A stretch of 64,000 nt of DNA from Chryseobacterium oleae (GTDB taxonomy: Bacteria > Bacteroidota > Bacteroidia > Flavobacteriales > Weeksellaceae), in assembly GCF_900115055.1 (NCBI RefSeq), contig NZ_FOVD01000002.1, positions 124,001 to 188,000 of the forward strand, read 5' to 3'. The translations under genes were made by a program, and so were the position numbers. Under the pieces are notes generated by a model. It had not been told where the DNA came from, ran no database searches, and was given only the letters and a program-made list of their open reading frames with translations. This document shows positions 47,171 through 56,454 of the stretch, piece by piece (positions within the stretch are counted from its first letter, which is position 1; every line of letters starts with the position of its first letter).

Positions 47171-50005
47171 ATGGACGCAACACAAGATAAAAGACTCTTT
47201 CTCATCGATGCTTATGCAATGATCTTTAGAGGATATTACGCATTGATCAGGAATCCGAGACTTACCAGCACAGGACTGGATACTTCTGCTATTTTCGGTT
47301 TTACCAATTCTTTGATCGAACTGATCAGAAGGGAGAAGCCCTCTCACCTGGCAGTGGTTTTTGATGTAGGACAGGCGAGCGTTAGAACGGATGATTATTC
47401 AGAGTACAAAGCCAATAGAAGTGAGACTCCTGAAGCCATCAAAATTGCAATTCCATATATTCACAGAATCCTGCAGGCCATGCATATTCCTATCTTAGGA
47501 GTGGAAGGTTATGAAGCAGATGACGTTATAGGAACCATTGCCTGCAAAGCAGAAAAGGAAGGCTATACCACGTTCATGGTAACGCCGGATAAAGATTTTG
47601 CCCAGCTGGTTACCGATAAAATCAAGATTTATAAACCGGGTTTAAAAGGCGGTGATATAGAAATCCTTGGAGTAGATGAAGTAAAAGCAAAATACGAAAT
47701 TGAAGATCCTAAGCAGGTCATAGATTTCCTTGCGATGATGGGAGATGCCGTGGATAATATCCCAGGATTGGATGGAGTAGGAGAGAAAACAGCGATGAAA
47801 TTCCTTAAAGAATTCGGAAATATTGAAACCCTGTTGCAGAATACGGATAAGCTGAAAGGAAAGCTGAAAGAAAAAGTGGAAGCTTCTGCAGAGCGCGGAA
47901 TTTTATCCAAAAAATTAGCGACCATTATCTGTGATGCACCTGTAGAATTTCATCAGGAGCAGTACGATCTTGATACCCCGGATTTTGAAAAAGTAAAAGA
48001 AGTTTTTGAGGAAATTGAATTCCGCAGATTATACGAAAACCTGTACAGAGCTTTTGCTTCTGCACCTGTAGAAACAGTAGTGATAAGTGAAGTTGAGGTT
48101 AAACAGATCGCTGAAGTTACACAGATAAAAGGGCAGGCCATGCAGCTTGATCTTTTCGCGAATTTTGAAGAACTGGATCAGGCAACGTCGACCAAATCCA
48201 GCATAGATCACAATGATCATCTCTATCAGTTCGTCGATAATCCGAAAGCACAGAAAGTATTGGTCAGTAATTTATTAAAGCAGAAAGCAGTCTGTTTTGA
48301 TACCGAAACCACTTCACTGAATGAGCTGGAAGCTGAGCTTGTGGGAATGAGTTTCTCCTACAAAAAAGGGTTGGCTTATTATATTCCTTTATCTGAGGAC
48401 AAAGGAGAAGTGCTTCAGACGCTGGAAATCTTCAGACCGTTTTTTGAAAAAGAGGATTTGCTGAAAATCGCACACAATTTAAAATTCGATTATAAAATAT
48501 TAAAGCAGTACGATATCACGGTGAAAGGCGCCATGTTCGACACCATGATCGCCCATTATCTGCTGAACCCGGATGGAAGACATGGAATGGATTATCTTTC
48601 AGAAGTCTATCTGAACTATAAACCCGTTTCCATTGAAACCATTATCGGGAAAAAAGGGAAAAACCAGGGAACTTTCAGAGATGCAGATCTGAGAACACAG
48701 ACGGATTATGCAGCGGAAGATGCTGATGTAACGTTCCAGCTGTACGAACTCTTTGCCCCGCAACTGAAAAAAGAAAACCTGGAAGACCTTTTCTTCAACA
48801 TAGAAATGCCTCTGATGGAAGTTCTTGCTAAAATGGAGCTTTCGGGAATTTCACTGGATGAAAAATGGCTGGCACAGGAAAGTATTGACCTTGAAAATGA
48901 TTTGAGACAATTAGAAAAGACCATTTTTGAGTTTTCAGGAGAAGAATTCAACATGAATTCACCAAAACAGCTAGGAGAAATTCTGTTTGAAAAAATGCAG
49001 TTGGATCCTAAAGCTAAGAAAACAAAAACCGGACAGTACGCAACTTCCGAAGATGTCCTTCAAAAGCTTTCCTCAAAACATGAGATCATCAAGCATATTC
49101 TGGAATACAGAACCTATCAGAAATTAAAATCAACCTATGTAGATGCGCTGCCTTCACAGATCGACAAGCAGGACAGTAGGGTACATACCAATTTCTCCCA
49201 GACTACAGCTGCTACAGGTCGTCTGGCGAGTGTAAACCCGAATCTTCAGAATATTCCGATCAGAACACTCCGCGGACAGCAGATCAGAGGAGCTTTCGTT
49301 TCAGGAGAAGGAAAAAAGATCATCTCTGCCGATTATTCACAGATCGAACTTCGTTTGATTGCTGAAATTTCAGGAGAAGACAATATGATCAAAGCGTTCC
49401 AGGATGGAGAGGATATTCACGCATCTACAGCCGCAAAACTGTTCAAAATACCTTTGGAAGAGGTTTCCAAAACCCAGAGAAGCCAGGCTAAAACCGTTAA
49501 CTTCGGGATTATCTACGGTCAGGGAGCATTTGCATTGGCAGAGCAGACCGGTCTTTCAAGAAGTGAGGCCAAACAGATGATCGAAGCCTATTTTGAAACC
49601 TATCCGAAATTAAAGGAATACATGGCAGAGCAGGTAAGCAAAGCCCGCCAGATAGGCTATGTGGAAACGATTCTGGGAAGAAAACGTCATTTGAAAGACA
49701 TCAATTCCAACAATTTCGTGGTAAGAGGTCATGCGGAAAGAAATGCCGTAAATGCACCGGTTCAGGGAAGCGCAGCAGATGTTGTAAAGCTTGCGATGAT
49801 TAAAATCGATAAAGAACTGAAAGCACAGGAGCTGCAGACTAAAATGCTTCTTCAGGTGCATGACGAATTGGTGTTTGAAGCCCCGATAGACGAGATTGAA
49901 AGAGCCTCAAAACTCATCAAAAACGAAATGGAAAGTGCTCTGGAAACCCAGGTGCCGTTATTGGTAGAAGTGGGAGTCGGGAATAACTGGCTGGAAGCGC
50001 ATTAA
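47171..50005 (+). CDS. polA: DNA polymerase I
   Basis: The start is the Met before DATQDKRLFLIDAYAMIFRG, six codons inside the longest frame, giving 944 residues. All three domains are present. The 5'-3' exonuclease covers about 1-300 (EGYEADDVIGTIACKAEKEG). The 3'-5' proofreading domain is complete, with FDTETTSLNELE, AHNLKFDYKILK and YAAEDADVTFQL. The polymerase domain has motif A SADYSQIELRLIAEISGE, the O-helix RSQAKTVNFGIIYGQG and motif C LLQVHDELVFE. It fills gaps and removes primers in replication and repair. It is a single gene. Confidence 0.97.
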   Translation: MDATQDKRLFLIDAYAMIFRGYYALIRNPRLTSTGLDTSAIFGFTNSLIELIRREKPSHLAVVFDVGQASVRTDDYSEYKANRSETPEAIKIAIPYIHRILQAMHIPILGVEGYEADDVIGTIACKAEKEGYTTFMVTPDKDFAQLVTDKIKIYKPGLKGGDIEILGVDEVKAKYEIEDPKQVIDFLAMMGDAVDNIPGLDGVGEKTAMKFLKEFGNIETLLQNTDKLKGKLKEKVEASAERGILSKKLATIICDAPVEFHQEQYDLDTPDFEKVKEVFEEIEFRRLYENLYRAFASAPVETVVISEVEVKQIAEVTQIKGQAMQLDLFANFEELDQATSTKSSIDHNDHLYQFVDNPKAQKVLVSNLLKQKAVCFDTETTSLNELEAELVGMSFSYKKGLAYYIPLSEDKGEVLQTLEIFRPFFEKEDLLKIAHNLKFDYKILKQYDITVKGAMFDTMIAHYLLNPDGRHGMDYLSEVYLNYKPVSIETIIGKKGKNQGTFRDADLRTQTDYAAEDADVTFQLYELFAPQLKKENLEDLFFNIEMPLMEVLAKMELSGISLDEKWLAQESIDLENDLRQLEKTIFEFSGEEFNMNSPKQLGEILFEKMQLDPKAKKTKTGQYATSEDVLQKLSSKHEIIKHILEYRTYQKLKSTYVDALPSQIDKQDSRVHTNFSQTTAATGRLASVNPNLQNIPIRTLRGQQIRGAFVSGEGKKIISADYSQIELRLIAEISGEDNMIKAFQDGEDIHASTAAKLFKIPLEEVSKTQRSQAKTVNFGIIYGQGAFALAEQTGLSRSEAKQMIEAYFETYPKLKEYMAEQVSKARQIGYVETILGRKRHLKDINSNNFVVRGHAERNAVNAPVQGSAADVVKLAMIKIDKELKAQELQTKMLLQVHDELVFEAPIDEIERASKLIKNEMESALETQVPLLVEVGVGNNWLEAH

Positions 50006-50024
50006 TAGAAAATATTTTCAATAC

Positions 50025-50057
50025 AATAAGGTGAGTTTTTAAGCTCACCTTATTTGT
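50025..50057. terminator. Perfect terminator hairpin after polA
   Basis: AATAAGGTGAG and CTCACCTTATT pair over 11 bp with an 8-nt loop. It lies between polA and a convergent gene and may serve both. Confidence 0.75.
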
Positions 50058-50062
50058 TTGTC

Positions 50063-50662
50063 TTAGTTATAAGAAGTGATAATTTGACTTGCATCAAAAT
50101 AGAAACATGATGCGTCATAATCATGCCAGCATGCCTGATATTGAGGACCGTTACCGTAGTTTGATGTGTTTACATTATCAGGTCTTCCCCGTTGATAAAC
50201 CAGCATGTCATAATGCATCCCAATCCATATTCTGTTTTCAGAGATATTGATGCAGTCTTCTTTTGACCATTCCGGATGTTTTTTGTGAATTTTCCCGGCT
50301 TTTGTTTTTGAAAATTTTTCTTCTTCAATTTTTTGCTGTTTATCGATACTATCACTTTTTGCTTTGTTTTTAATGCTATCCTCTTTTGAAAGTTTAATAT
50401 CAAGACCTGTTGTGTAGTTTTTTTCTGTATCTGTTTCAGTTTTTGAACACTGTCGCGACAGAAAACCTATAAATAAAATTCCGAAGAATATAATTAAAAC
50501 AATTGCACAACCGTTATTTTGCTTCTTTGGTATTTGAGAATTTTGTGATGCTGTATTGATGGCTGCTTTTGAATTATCATGGATCGAATTACCGCATTGG
50601 GGGCAAAAAGCTACAGTATTACTTACACTGTTCTGACATTTTGGGCATTTAATTAGTGACAT
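50063..50662 (-). CDS. Zinc-ribbon membrane protein of unknown function
   Basis: This 199-residue protein opens with a zinc ribbon (IKCPKCQNSVSNTVAFCPQCG, two CxxC pairs). After a Ser/Asn-rich linker it has one transmembrane helix (about 52-72, CAIVLIIFFGILFIGFL) and a charged coiled stretch. The C-terminal domain (IHKKHPEWSKEDCINISENR, then IWIGMHYDMLVYQRGRPDNV) looks like an SmpA/BamE-type or related small domain. Zinc-ribbon/TM proteins of this type are common in Bacteroidota; the role is unknown. It is on the minus strand, convergent with polA. Confidence 0.72.
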   Translation of the reverse strand: MSLIKCPKCQNSVSNTVAFCPQCGNSIHDNSKAAINTASQNSQIPKKQNNGCAIVLIIFFGILFIGFLSRQCSKTETDTEKNYTTGLDIKLSKEDSIKNKAKSDSIDKQQKIEEEKFSKTKAGKIHKKHPEWSKEDCINISENRIWIGMHYDMLVYQRGRPDNVNTSNYGNGPQYQACWHDYDASCFYFDASQIITSYN

Positions 50663-50963
50663 AGTTACTTTTTTTTGGTATACAAAAGTATTTTGAACTG
50701 CTTAAAATAGCTTACGGATTTCCGTATTGTCAATAATTAAATGAAAACAAAAAACAAAAATTTTGATAGATTGATACAAAAAAGAAGACTAAAAATTTAG
50801 CCTTCTGAAGTTTTCCCTGTTTCTACAGGAAACCCTAATAATCATCTTTCACCTCATTGATCTTACCTTCCTTTGTTGTTTTTCGGATTGTATTTCAAAA
50901 GAGTCATCAATATCCTAAAGAAATACGGGATAAAGATATTAAGTCTGAACTTCCTGTGAAATA
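50663..50963. other. Gap of about 300 bp with a minus-strand terminator
   Basis: AGAAG-A-CTAAA pairs with TTTAG-C-CTTCT at 50783-50806, followed on the minus strand by a T run. It could end transcription of the island to the right. No intact gene is seen; on the minus strand there are short frames that might be remains of the truncated PP2C-like gene. Confidence 0.45.
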
Positions 50964-51146
50964 CTACTTTAGGGGTAGTTTTTGATGAAGCTGATGATAG
51001 TAACTGTCCATTGCAGTAGAACAACCGTCCATTACGGCACACAACAATTGATCAGAACCAATTTTTTTGATGAGTAGATCATCTTCACAGTGATGGGTAT
51101 GATAATCTCCCATCTGAAGAGCAGAGTAAATATTCATGGAATACAA
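50964..51146 (-). pseudogene. Truncated PP2C-like phosphatase fragment
   Basis: The 60-codon frame begins like a protein phosphatase 2C domain protein of Flavobacteria: ALQMGDYHTHHCEDDLLIKK, then IGSDQLLCAVMDGCSTAMDS. CAVMDGCS is the first metal-binding segment of the PP2C fold. Normal members are above 200 residues, but here the frame ends 12 codons later in an unrelated tail (YHQLHQKLPLK). Loss of the remainder by deletion or frameshift is the simplest reading. Confidence 0.65.
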
Positions 51147-51201
51147 AAATAGTTTAATTCCGGAAAATCAAAAGACAGTCTGAATATATTTTATCTTTTG
51201 A

Positions 51202-51504
51202 TCAGTTCCCCTTGACAAGATCAACAGCTTTGCCGGGTTGGCTATAGTTCCATCCCAGTTCAATAGCTTCTGTGATTTTGGATTGAATGAGCTTTGGGGT
51301 AATATTCATCAATTCTCTGCCGTAATCGATGGATCTACAGAAACCGGTATATATCAAAAGAAGCTGTCCTTCACTTTCATGCTGTACGGGAATTCCATAT
51401 TCATCATCATGTTTTTCGTTATGCGAAACGATCTTTCTTATTTTCCAGTAAAAGATCTGATCATCGACCACTATTTTCCGGAGTCCTTTTTTTGCTAAAG
51501 CCAT
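51202..51504 (-). CDS. Small conserved hypothetical protein
   Basis: This 100-residue cytosolic protein starts ALAKKGLRKIVVDDQIFYWK, a start I recall from other small flavobacterial proteins of unknown function. It ends with PKLIQSKITEAIELGWNYSQ, a helix with a typical conserved GW. No catalytic motif is seen. It is in a minus-strand island with immunity-like genes, so it may belong to the same defensive repertoire, but nothing in the sequence proves it. Confidence 0.65.
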   Translation of the reverse strand: MALAKKGLRKIVVDDQIFYWKIRKIVSHNEKHDDEYGIPVQHESEGQLLLIYTGFCRSIDYGRELMNITPKLIQSKITEAIELGWNYSQPGKAVDLVKGN

Positions 51505-51548
51505 GGTATTTTTTTATTCATTAGATGTTTTCCTTCCACGAATAGTAT

Positions 51549-52295
51549 TTATCTGCAGTATTCTCTTAATTCGTTCAAGAGTTGGACCTGTTCGGTGACC
51601 CATTCTGTATCCAGATCATATTTGGATTTGAAATTATTTGTAGCTGCCAGAAATTCTTCAGCTTTAGTTTTTCCTTCATGCTGTTCAATGATACCAGCAG
51701 TTTGTATATTTCTCACCTTAGATATTTGATTTCTGTTTTCCAACATTTTTTCCCAATGAATAAGATGCTTTGCGAAATTATGGGTTCCATTGATGGTATC
51801 CAGATAAACAACAGTTTCCATCACTCTTTCCTGATCAAAATAGAGTTGAGGTTTTTGTAAATAATAATCAAGATATTTATTGAGATAGTCAAGTGCTTTC
51901 TCATTATTATAAAAAGCAAAAACAAGAGCATACACATCACCTGCATAGCATACTTCACTTTTAAGAAGATGTACCCCAATGATGTCAATCTGGTTTTGAT
52001 AGTTTTTTATGGCAGAGAAATAAGCACCAACAGTCCTTGTTCTCCAGTTAAAATCCCCAAGGAGTGCAGATGTAACTTCTTCAGTGATCTCATCTTTAAG
52101 TTGCTTCACCTCTTCAATCCATGAGTCTGAAGTGTGGCGTATTTTCATATAGAATGGTAAGACCCACTTGTTGATAAATTCTTGGTCTAAGTCAAATTCA
52201 TTCTTAAGGCTTTTCAAATGATCAAAATCAGATCGGTGCCGCACTGTGGCTCCGGCAGAATGTAAATTAATTTCGTTTTGCAGATCTTCGTTCAT
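51549..52295 (-). CDS. DUF6000-like protein
   Basis: This 248-residue cytosolic protein is largely helical. The segment ALLGDFNWRTRTVGAYFSAI, followed by HLLKSEVCYAGDVYALVFAF, resembles the DUF6000 family, often found near toxin/immunity genes. The N-terminus (LHSAGATVRHRSDFDHLKSL) is polar. Two-thirds of the protein consist of helical repeats, perhaps a scaffold. Function is unknown. It is 44 bp upstream of the 100-residue gene and 10 bp downstream of a membrane protein gene on the same strand. Confidence 0.6.
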   Translation of the reverse strand: MNEDLQNEINLHSAGATVRHRSDFDHLKSLKNEFDLDQEFINKWVLPFYMKIRHTSDSWIEEVKQLKDEITEEVTSALLGDFNWRTRTVGAYFSAIKNYQNQIDIIGVHLLKSEVCYAGDVYALVFAFYNNEKALDYLNKYLDYYLQKPQLYFDQERVMETVVYLDTINGTHNFAKHLIHWEKMLENRNQISKVRNIQTAGIIEQHEGKTKAEEFLAATNNFKSKYDLDTEWVTEQVQLLNELREYCR

Positions 52296-52305
52296 TTAAG
52301 TTTTT

Positions 52306-52941
52306 TTACTTATTTCTATGATTTTTAATTTTCTTCAGCTCATCAATCTCCTTTTTCATCCTTTCCTTCCATCCTTTTCCATTCCTTTTTTCCAGATAAG
52401 AATCGGTCATTTCACTGTATTTTTCCTGAGCTTTAATATCTATCAGATCAATGACACAACCCGTATTCTGTGAAATAATACCATATTTTTTACCGATACT
52501 GTCTATCTTTCTGGTCGTTACTTGGTCATAAATCTGGAATGAGAGTCCTCCTGTATACCTCATAACGATCTGATCTTTTTTAATGTCTTTTTGAGCTTCT
52601 TTGATGTAATAATTCTCCTGCTTGGTAAGCTCTCTTTTGTTTTTTATAAAACCTTCAGCCGCGATGTAAATAAAAAATGCCAGAGCCAGCGTATTTAAAA
52701 AAGGAAATACGCTTAAAAATTTACTTTTAAAGTTTAATTTCTTAAAATCCAGGCTACTGACCAGATAAGAAGCCAATGCTGTCACGACAAAAACAGCTGG
52801 CAGATATTGCAACTGGCACCCTTTGACCATCTCCCATAGATCAAAACTCACAGGATAATTGATGAAATAATATCCGAAAATATACACCACAGTCACCAGC
52901 AGGATGACCGCTACATTGACGATAATAAGTTTTTTGTACAT
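52306..52941 (-). CDS. Membrane protein of unknown function
   Basis: This 211-residue protein has about three transmembrane helices (residues about 5-27, 46-66 and 80-97), then a polar domain of about 110 residues (DIKKDQIVMRYTGGLSFQIY, KRNGKGWKERMKKEIDELKK). No family is recognised. It lies in the minus-strand island. The topology of N-terminal helices and a C-terminal soluble domain is like that of the two immunity candidates of the T6SS cassette, but the sequences are not similar by eye. Confidence 0.65.
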   Translation of the reverse strand: MYKKLIIVNVAVILLVTVVYIFGYYFINYPVSFDLWEMVKGCQLQYLPAVFVVTALASYLVSSLDFKKLNFKSKFLSVFPFLNTLALAFFIYIAAEGFIKNKRELTKQENYYIKEAQKDIKKDQIVMRYTGGLSFQIYDQVTTRKIDSIGKKYGIISQNTGCVIDLIDIKAQEKYSEMTDSYLEKRNGKGWKERMKKEIDELKKIKNHRNK

Positions 52942-52975
52942 ATCAGAAATCTTTACTTAACTAAAATAAGATTTT

Positions 52976-53548
52976 CTAAGGAAACTCAGTGCTTTTATTG
53001 GCTTTCACTTCTCCGAACATATCCAGAATAGCTGCATATTTTTTCAACAGACGCTTATTAATACGCGGATGGTCAGATTCCAGGTATTTTTTTGATAAAT
53101 AGGAATAGCTATTTTGTTTACCGTTTTGAATCACAGTCAGGCTGTAAGTCGTATCAAGTAAAACCGGATAGTTTTTATTTTTGTTTTTCAACTCAAAATC
53201 TGCCTGATTATATTTCAGAAATTTTTTAAACTTTTTTGATTGGATGATATTAAAAAGACGCTCTTCATCTTTCTGTGAAAGCTCTACCGTTTTGGAGTAA
53301 AGAGGGCCGTCTTTATAGTAGGCACTTACATCACCCTTCTCCTTAAAAATATACATCAGATATCGGGATGGTGATCCGGGCGAAGGATCGGATGTGCCTA
53401 AAATGACATATAGATCGTTTTTATTTAAACCCCGCAGCCCAAACTGAGTATAAGAACTCACCTCTGAACGCAACGCGAATGTGGGGACTTTTTGAGCATA
53501 TCCTAAAGTCAGCACGAGCAAAAAGAAGATCAGTATTATTTTTTTCAA
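52976..53548 (-). CDS. Exported protein of unknown function
   Basis: This 190-residue protein has a signal peptide (MKKIILIFFLLVLTLGYAQ). The mature part has beta-strand-like segments (NDLYVILGTSDPSPG, SRYLMYIFKEKGDVSAYYKD) and a Lys-rich middle (KKFKKFLKYNQADFELKNKN). No domain is recognised. It is probably periplasmic, and 34 bp separate it from the membrane protein gene downstream, so it belongs to the island's operon-like run. Confidence 0.65.
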   Translation of the reverse strand: MKKIILIFFLLVLTLGYAQKVPTFALRSEVSSYTQFGLRGLNKNDLYVILGTSDPSPGSPSRYLMYIFKEKGDVSAYYKDGPLYSKTVELSQKDEERLFNIIQSKKFKKFLKYNQADFELKNKNKNYPVLLDTTYSLTVIQNGKQNSYSYLSKKYLESDHPRINKRLLKKYAAILDMFGEVKANKSTEFP

Positions 53549-53588
53549 AATCGGAGCCTTTTTTTAGTTGTTGAGAAGCAGTAACAAT

Positions 53589-54032
53589 CTAGTCATGGTT
53601 TACTTTTGTGTAGGTAATTTCTTCATCTTTCAAACCGTATATTTTGCAATCTTCATTCGTCAGATCAATCAGATCAAAAAACAGGTGGAACTTGTACGTT
53701 CTTCCATTGATCAGTTTAGGATATTGAATCGTTTCTTTAATTGCGATCGGGTACGTATAGATTTGTCCGGGTTTTATTTTTGTGGTTTTTTTGATACAGT
53801 CTTTGAAACAGTCCACATCAGCGATATAGTTGTTCATCTTGAGCTGCATTCTGTAAGGTGAAAAGGTTTTATTGATCTTGATTTTTTTGTTTCCTACGTT
53901 GGTGACAGTCAGTTCTACAACTCCTTTGTTTTGCAAATTCGCAGTACTGGCTTCAAGTTTTAAGGTACATTTTTTCTGCCCCGAAATGAACGAGGCGTAA
54001 AACATCATTACAATAAATAGAGCCTGTTTCAT
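53589..54032 (-). CDS. Small exported protein with an Ig-like fold
   Basis: This 147-residue protein has a signal peptide (residues 1-18, ending ISGQ). The beta-rich mature part (VVELTVTNVGNKKIKINKTF, KIKPGQIYTYPIAIKE) has the rhythm of an Ig-like or BsuPI-type inhibitor domain. Three Cys residues (KKCTLK, DVDCFKDCIKK) may form disulfides. A periplasmic inhibitor or immunity role is possible but not shown. It is separated by 40 bp from the next gene of the minus-strand run. Confidence 0.65.
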   Translation of the reverse strand: MKQALFIVMMFYASFISGQKKCTLKLEASTANLQNKGVVELTVTNVGNKKIKINKTFSPYRMQLKMNNYIADVDCFKDCIKKTTKIKPGQIYTYPIAIKETIQYPKLINGRTYKFHLFFDLIDLTNEDCKIYGLKDEEITYTKVNHD

Positions 54033-54104
54033 CAGTGATTTATTAATTCTAAGATAATTAAAATTTTAAACAAACTGATAAGTAATGTTAGATTGCCATT
54101 CTTT

Positions 54105-54665
54105 CTAATAAAGAAAATTTCTTTTTACGGCTTCAAGTTTCATGGGAAGTTCCAATTTTACCTTTTCACTGACAGCAGACCAACTTTCATAATTGTCTAA
54201 CCTAAAACCTTTGTATATATCGAGAAAATCCAAAAAATTGGTTTTGAGGAGTCGTAATGTCTCGTACACATCATTCAGATTAAGAACCGTATGTTCGTCA
54301 AAACGGTACAACAGAAACTGTTCATCAGGGGTAAGTTGCTGTTCATAAGAAATTTGAGTAGCCATTTCAAAAACAGTTTTTAAGGCTGCCTGTTCTTCCA
54401 GAAGCAGATGATATAGAACTCCCAATACAGCTCTGGAAGTGATTTCCGTATCTGCGTTTGTGGAATTTTTATTTAAAATCTGTACAGTATCAAGTAGGTT
54501 TTTCGAGGTAGAAAGCTCGATAAATGTGTATTCAGATTCATTCTCTGACGCTAAAATAGAATCGGCCCATCCTGCAATATAATTCTTTGTAATCACACCA
54601 TACTCCAGAAGGATTACAAAAACTTTCAGCAGATTTTTGTAATCCTTTATTGAAGCCCTTTTCAT
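54105..54665 (-). CDS. Helical protein of unknown function
   Basis: This 186-residue cytosolic protein is predicted mostly helical (IKDYKNLLKVFVILLEYGVI, LLDTVQILNKNSTNADTEIT). No catalytic motif or known domain is seen. It lies 6 bp downstream of the Imm22-like gene on the same strand, so the two are almost certainly cotranscribed; it may be a second immunity-type protein. Confidence 0.6.
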   Translation of the reverse strand: MKRASIKDYKNLLKVFVILLEYGVITKNYIAGWADSILASENESEYTFIELSTSKNLLDTVQILNKNSTNADTEITSRAVLGVLYHLLLEEQAALKTVFEMATQISYEQQLTPDEQFLLYRFDEHTVLNLNDVYETLRLLKTNFLDFLDIYKGFRLDNYESWSAVSEKVKLELPMKLEAVKRNFLY

Positions 54666-54671
54666 AGAAGG

Positions 54672-55070
54672 TTAGATATCATATTCAATTTCACCGATGT
54701 AGTACAGTGCATACTCTTCATCGTTTACAGAAACCGGATTGGGAATCGCATGTTTATTAGCGAAAATAATAGCATTCACCGGAGTTTCCAGACCAAGTTC
54801 ATTGATTTTTTGTTCAATAACCGGAAGCCATTGATCGGCATAAGAATAATCTGTAAATTTTTCGTAGATGCCTAAACTTTCATCTTCGAAACCATATTCT
54901 AGAAAATCATAATCAAACCACTGTATATTTTGCGTTTCAGCGAATTTTGATACATAAAGATCTTCGTTTTCTTCCTCCGTATAATAACTTTCATCCTCTT
55001 CAGCAAAAGCATCGAATTCATCTTCATTTTTAAAATATCCCAACCAAAAGTGTGAAATCTCTTTCTCCAT
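54672..55070 (-). CDS. Imm22-family immunity protein
   Basis: This 132-residue acidic protein opens ISHFWLGYFKNEDEFDAFAE, followed by YVSKFAETQNIQWFDYDFLE. This is the conserved pattern of Immunity protein 22: a small W/F-G motif, an acidic helix, then S-x-F...D-Y-D-F. Such proteins neutralise nuclease-type polymorphic toxins. No toxin gene is adjacent, so it may be an orphan immunity gene protecting against competitors. It is cytosolic and the negative charge is high. Confidence 0.8.
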   Translation of the reverse strand: MEKEISHFWLGYFKNEDEFDAFAEEDESYYTEEENEDLYVSKFAETQNIQWFDYDFLEYGFEDESLGIYEKFTDYSYADQWLPVIEQKINELGLETPVNAIIFANKHAIPNPVSVNDEEYALYYIGEIEYDI

Positions 55071-55097
55071 AAATTATTTTTTAAGTATACCGTATAT

Positions 55098-55652
55098 TTA
55101 TTTTAATCGTCTTAATTGTTCACTTTCACTGATGATTTTCTCCAGTCTTGAAAGTCTTGTTTTTTCCTGTTTGGCACTCATCAGCCAGTGAATGGTCACC
55201 TTTTTATAAGATGGCGCCTGCTTTTCAAAAAATTCCCAGGCATTTGTATGAGCTTTAAATTCTTTCTCATAAGCCGGATCAAGAATATGTTCCGTTTCAT
55301 GATAATATGTTCCCGTTTTCTCCTCTTTTCTTGCGTCAAATACCTTCTGTCCTGCAGGTTTCATCAATCCGGCTTTCGTAAGTTCTTCCACCTTTTTTAT
55401 ATTGATGAGACTCCAGTTGCTGTTGGGCTTTCTTGGTGTAAACCGGTTGTAATAGCTTTCCTCATCTACCGACCTTCTTACCCCATCTATCCAGCCAAAA
55501 CATAAAGCCTGATCCACAGATTCAGACCAGTTCATAGAAGCTTTTCCGGTGCCTTTTTTGTAAAAACCGACCAGAACTTCCTTTTCTGTTGTATGATTTT
55601 CCTCCAGCCACTTTCTGAATTCGTCCGTTGTTGCAAAAAATATAGGAGCCAT
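55098..55652 (-). CDS. YdeI/OmpD-associated family protein
   Basis: This 184-residue protein has the YdeI family signature: FFATTDEFRKWLEENHTTEK, KKGTGKASMNWSESVDQALC and FGWIDGVRRSVDEESYYNRF, with TPRKPNSNWSLINIKKVEEL after it. The C-terminal helical part fits the full-length family. Some relatives are named bacteriocin-protection proteins, which suits the neighbouring Imm22-like gene, but the biochemical role is unclear. It is first in the minus-strand island, divergent from the mgtC-like gene. Confidence 0.87.
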   Translation of the reverse strand: MAPIFFATTDEFRKWLEENHTTEKEVLVGFYKKGTGKASMNWSESVDQALCFGWIDGVRRSVDEESYYNRFTPRKPNSNWSLINIKKVEELTKAGLMKPAGQKVFDARKEEKTGTYYHETEHILDPAYEKEFKAHTNAWEFFEKQAPSYKKVTIHWLMSAKQEKTRLSRLEKIISESEQLRRLK

Positions 55653-55796
55653 GGTGAATCTTTTTGATGCGTATTAAAATGTAATATTACAAAACTTTTC
55701 TTTGAAATGAGAATTTGACAGGGACAAAATCGTCCGATCAAAAAATGCGGCAGTATGCTTTTTTATTGTAATTTTATTCAGGTAAAACGCTAGACA

Positions 55797-56444
55797 ATGG
55801 AATTTCTTCAGGATCATTATGCCGTCCAAAACGAACTGCTCCTTATACTCATCTCAGTCCTTCTGGGATTACTGATCGGTGCAGAACGGGAGTACAGGAA
55901 CAAATCTGCAGGGTTGCGGACCTTTATCCTCGTATGTTTCGGATCCTGCCTGTTCACTATTCTTTCCATTAAAATCGGAGTACAGAATCCGGATCGTCTG
56001 GCCGCCAATATCATTACCGGAATCGGTTTCCTGGGAGCGGGCGTTATTTTTAAAGGAGATAATAAAATCGATGGAATCACAACAGCCACCACCATCTGGG
56101 CGACTGCGTCTATAGGAATGGCCGTGGGTTCGGGATATGTCTATCTTTCACTTTTAGGAACAGCGTTGGTTATTTTAATTCTCAGTGCACTCATCTATCT
56201 GCAGAATTTCATAGACAGCAGTCACAAAATCAGGGAATACAGAATCACGGTGGCCGAATCAGAAGATATCAGCCATTGTGAAAAAATATTTAAGGATCAC
56301 CACCTGAAATATTTTATGCTGAAAATGCAGTATACACGGGGAAGTCTTTCTATAACATGGAGACTCACGGGGAAACATACCAGACACGATGAGGTGGTAA
56401 GAAGTCTCATCAATGATCCTAAAATTACAGCCTATCAGTTTTAA
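55797..56444 (+). CDS. MgtC/SapB family membrane protein
   Basis: This 215-residue protein has four to five transmembrane helices in its first 140 residues. The conserved core is LLGLLIGAEREYRNKSAGLR, TFILVCFGSCLFTILSI and GIGFLGAGVIFKGDN. The C-terminal 70 residues form a soluble ACT-like domain (YRITVAESEDISHCEKIF). MgtC is linked to magnesium limitation and F-ATPase regulation in other bacteria. It is a single gene, and a perfect terminator overlaps the end of the convergent lipoprotein gene. Confidence 0.88.
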   Translation: MEFLQDHYAVQNELLLILISVLLGLLIGAEREYRNKSAGLRTFILVCFGSCLFTILSIKIGVQNPDRLAANIITGIGFLGAGVIFKGDNKIDGITTATTIWATASIGMAVGSGYVYLSLLGTALVILILSALIYLQNFIDSSHKIREYRITVAESEDISHCEKIFKDHHLKYFMLKMQYTRGSLSITWRLTGKHTRHDEVVRSLINDPKITAYQF

Positions 56445-56454
56445 GCTAAAGACA

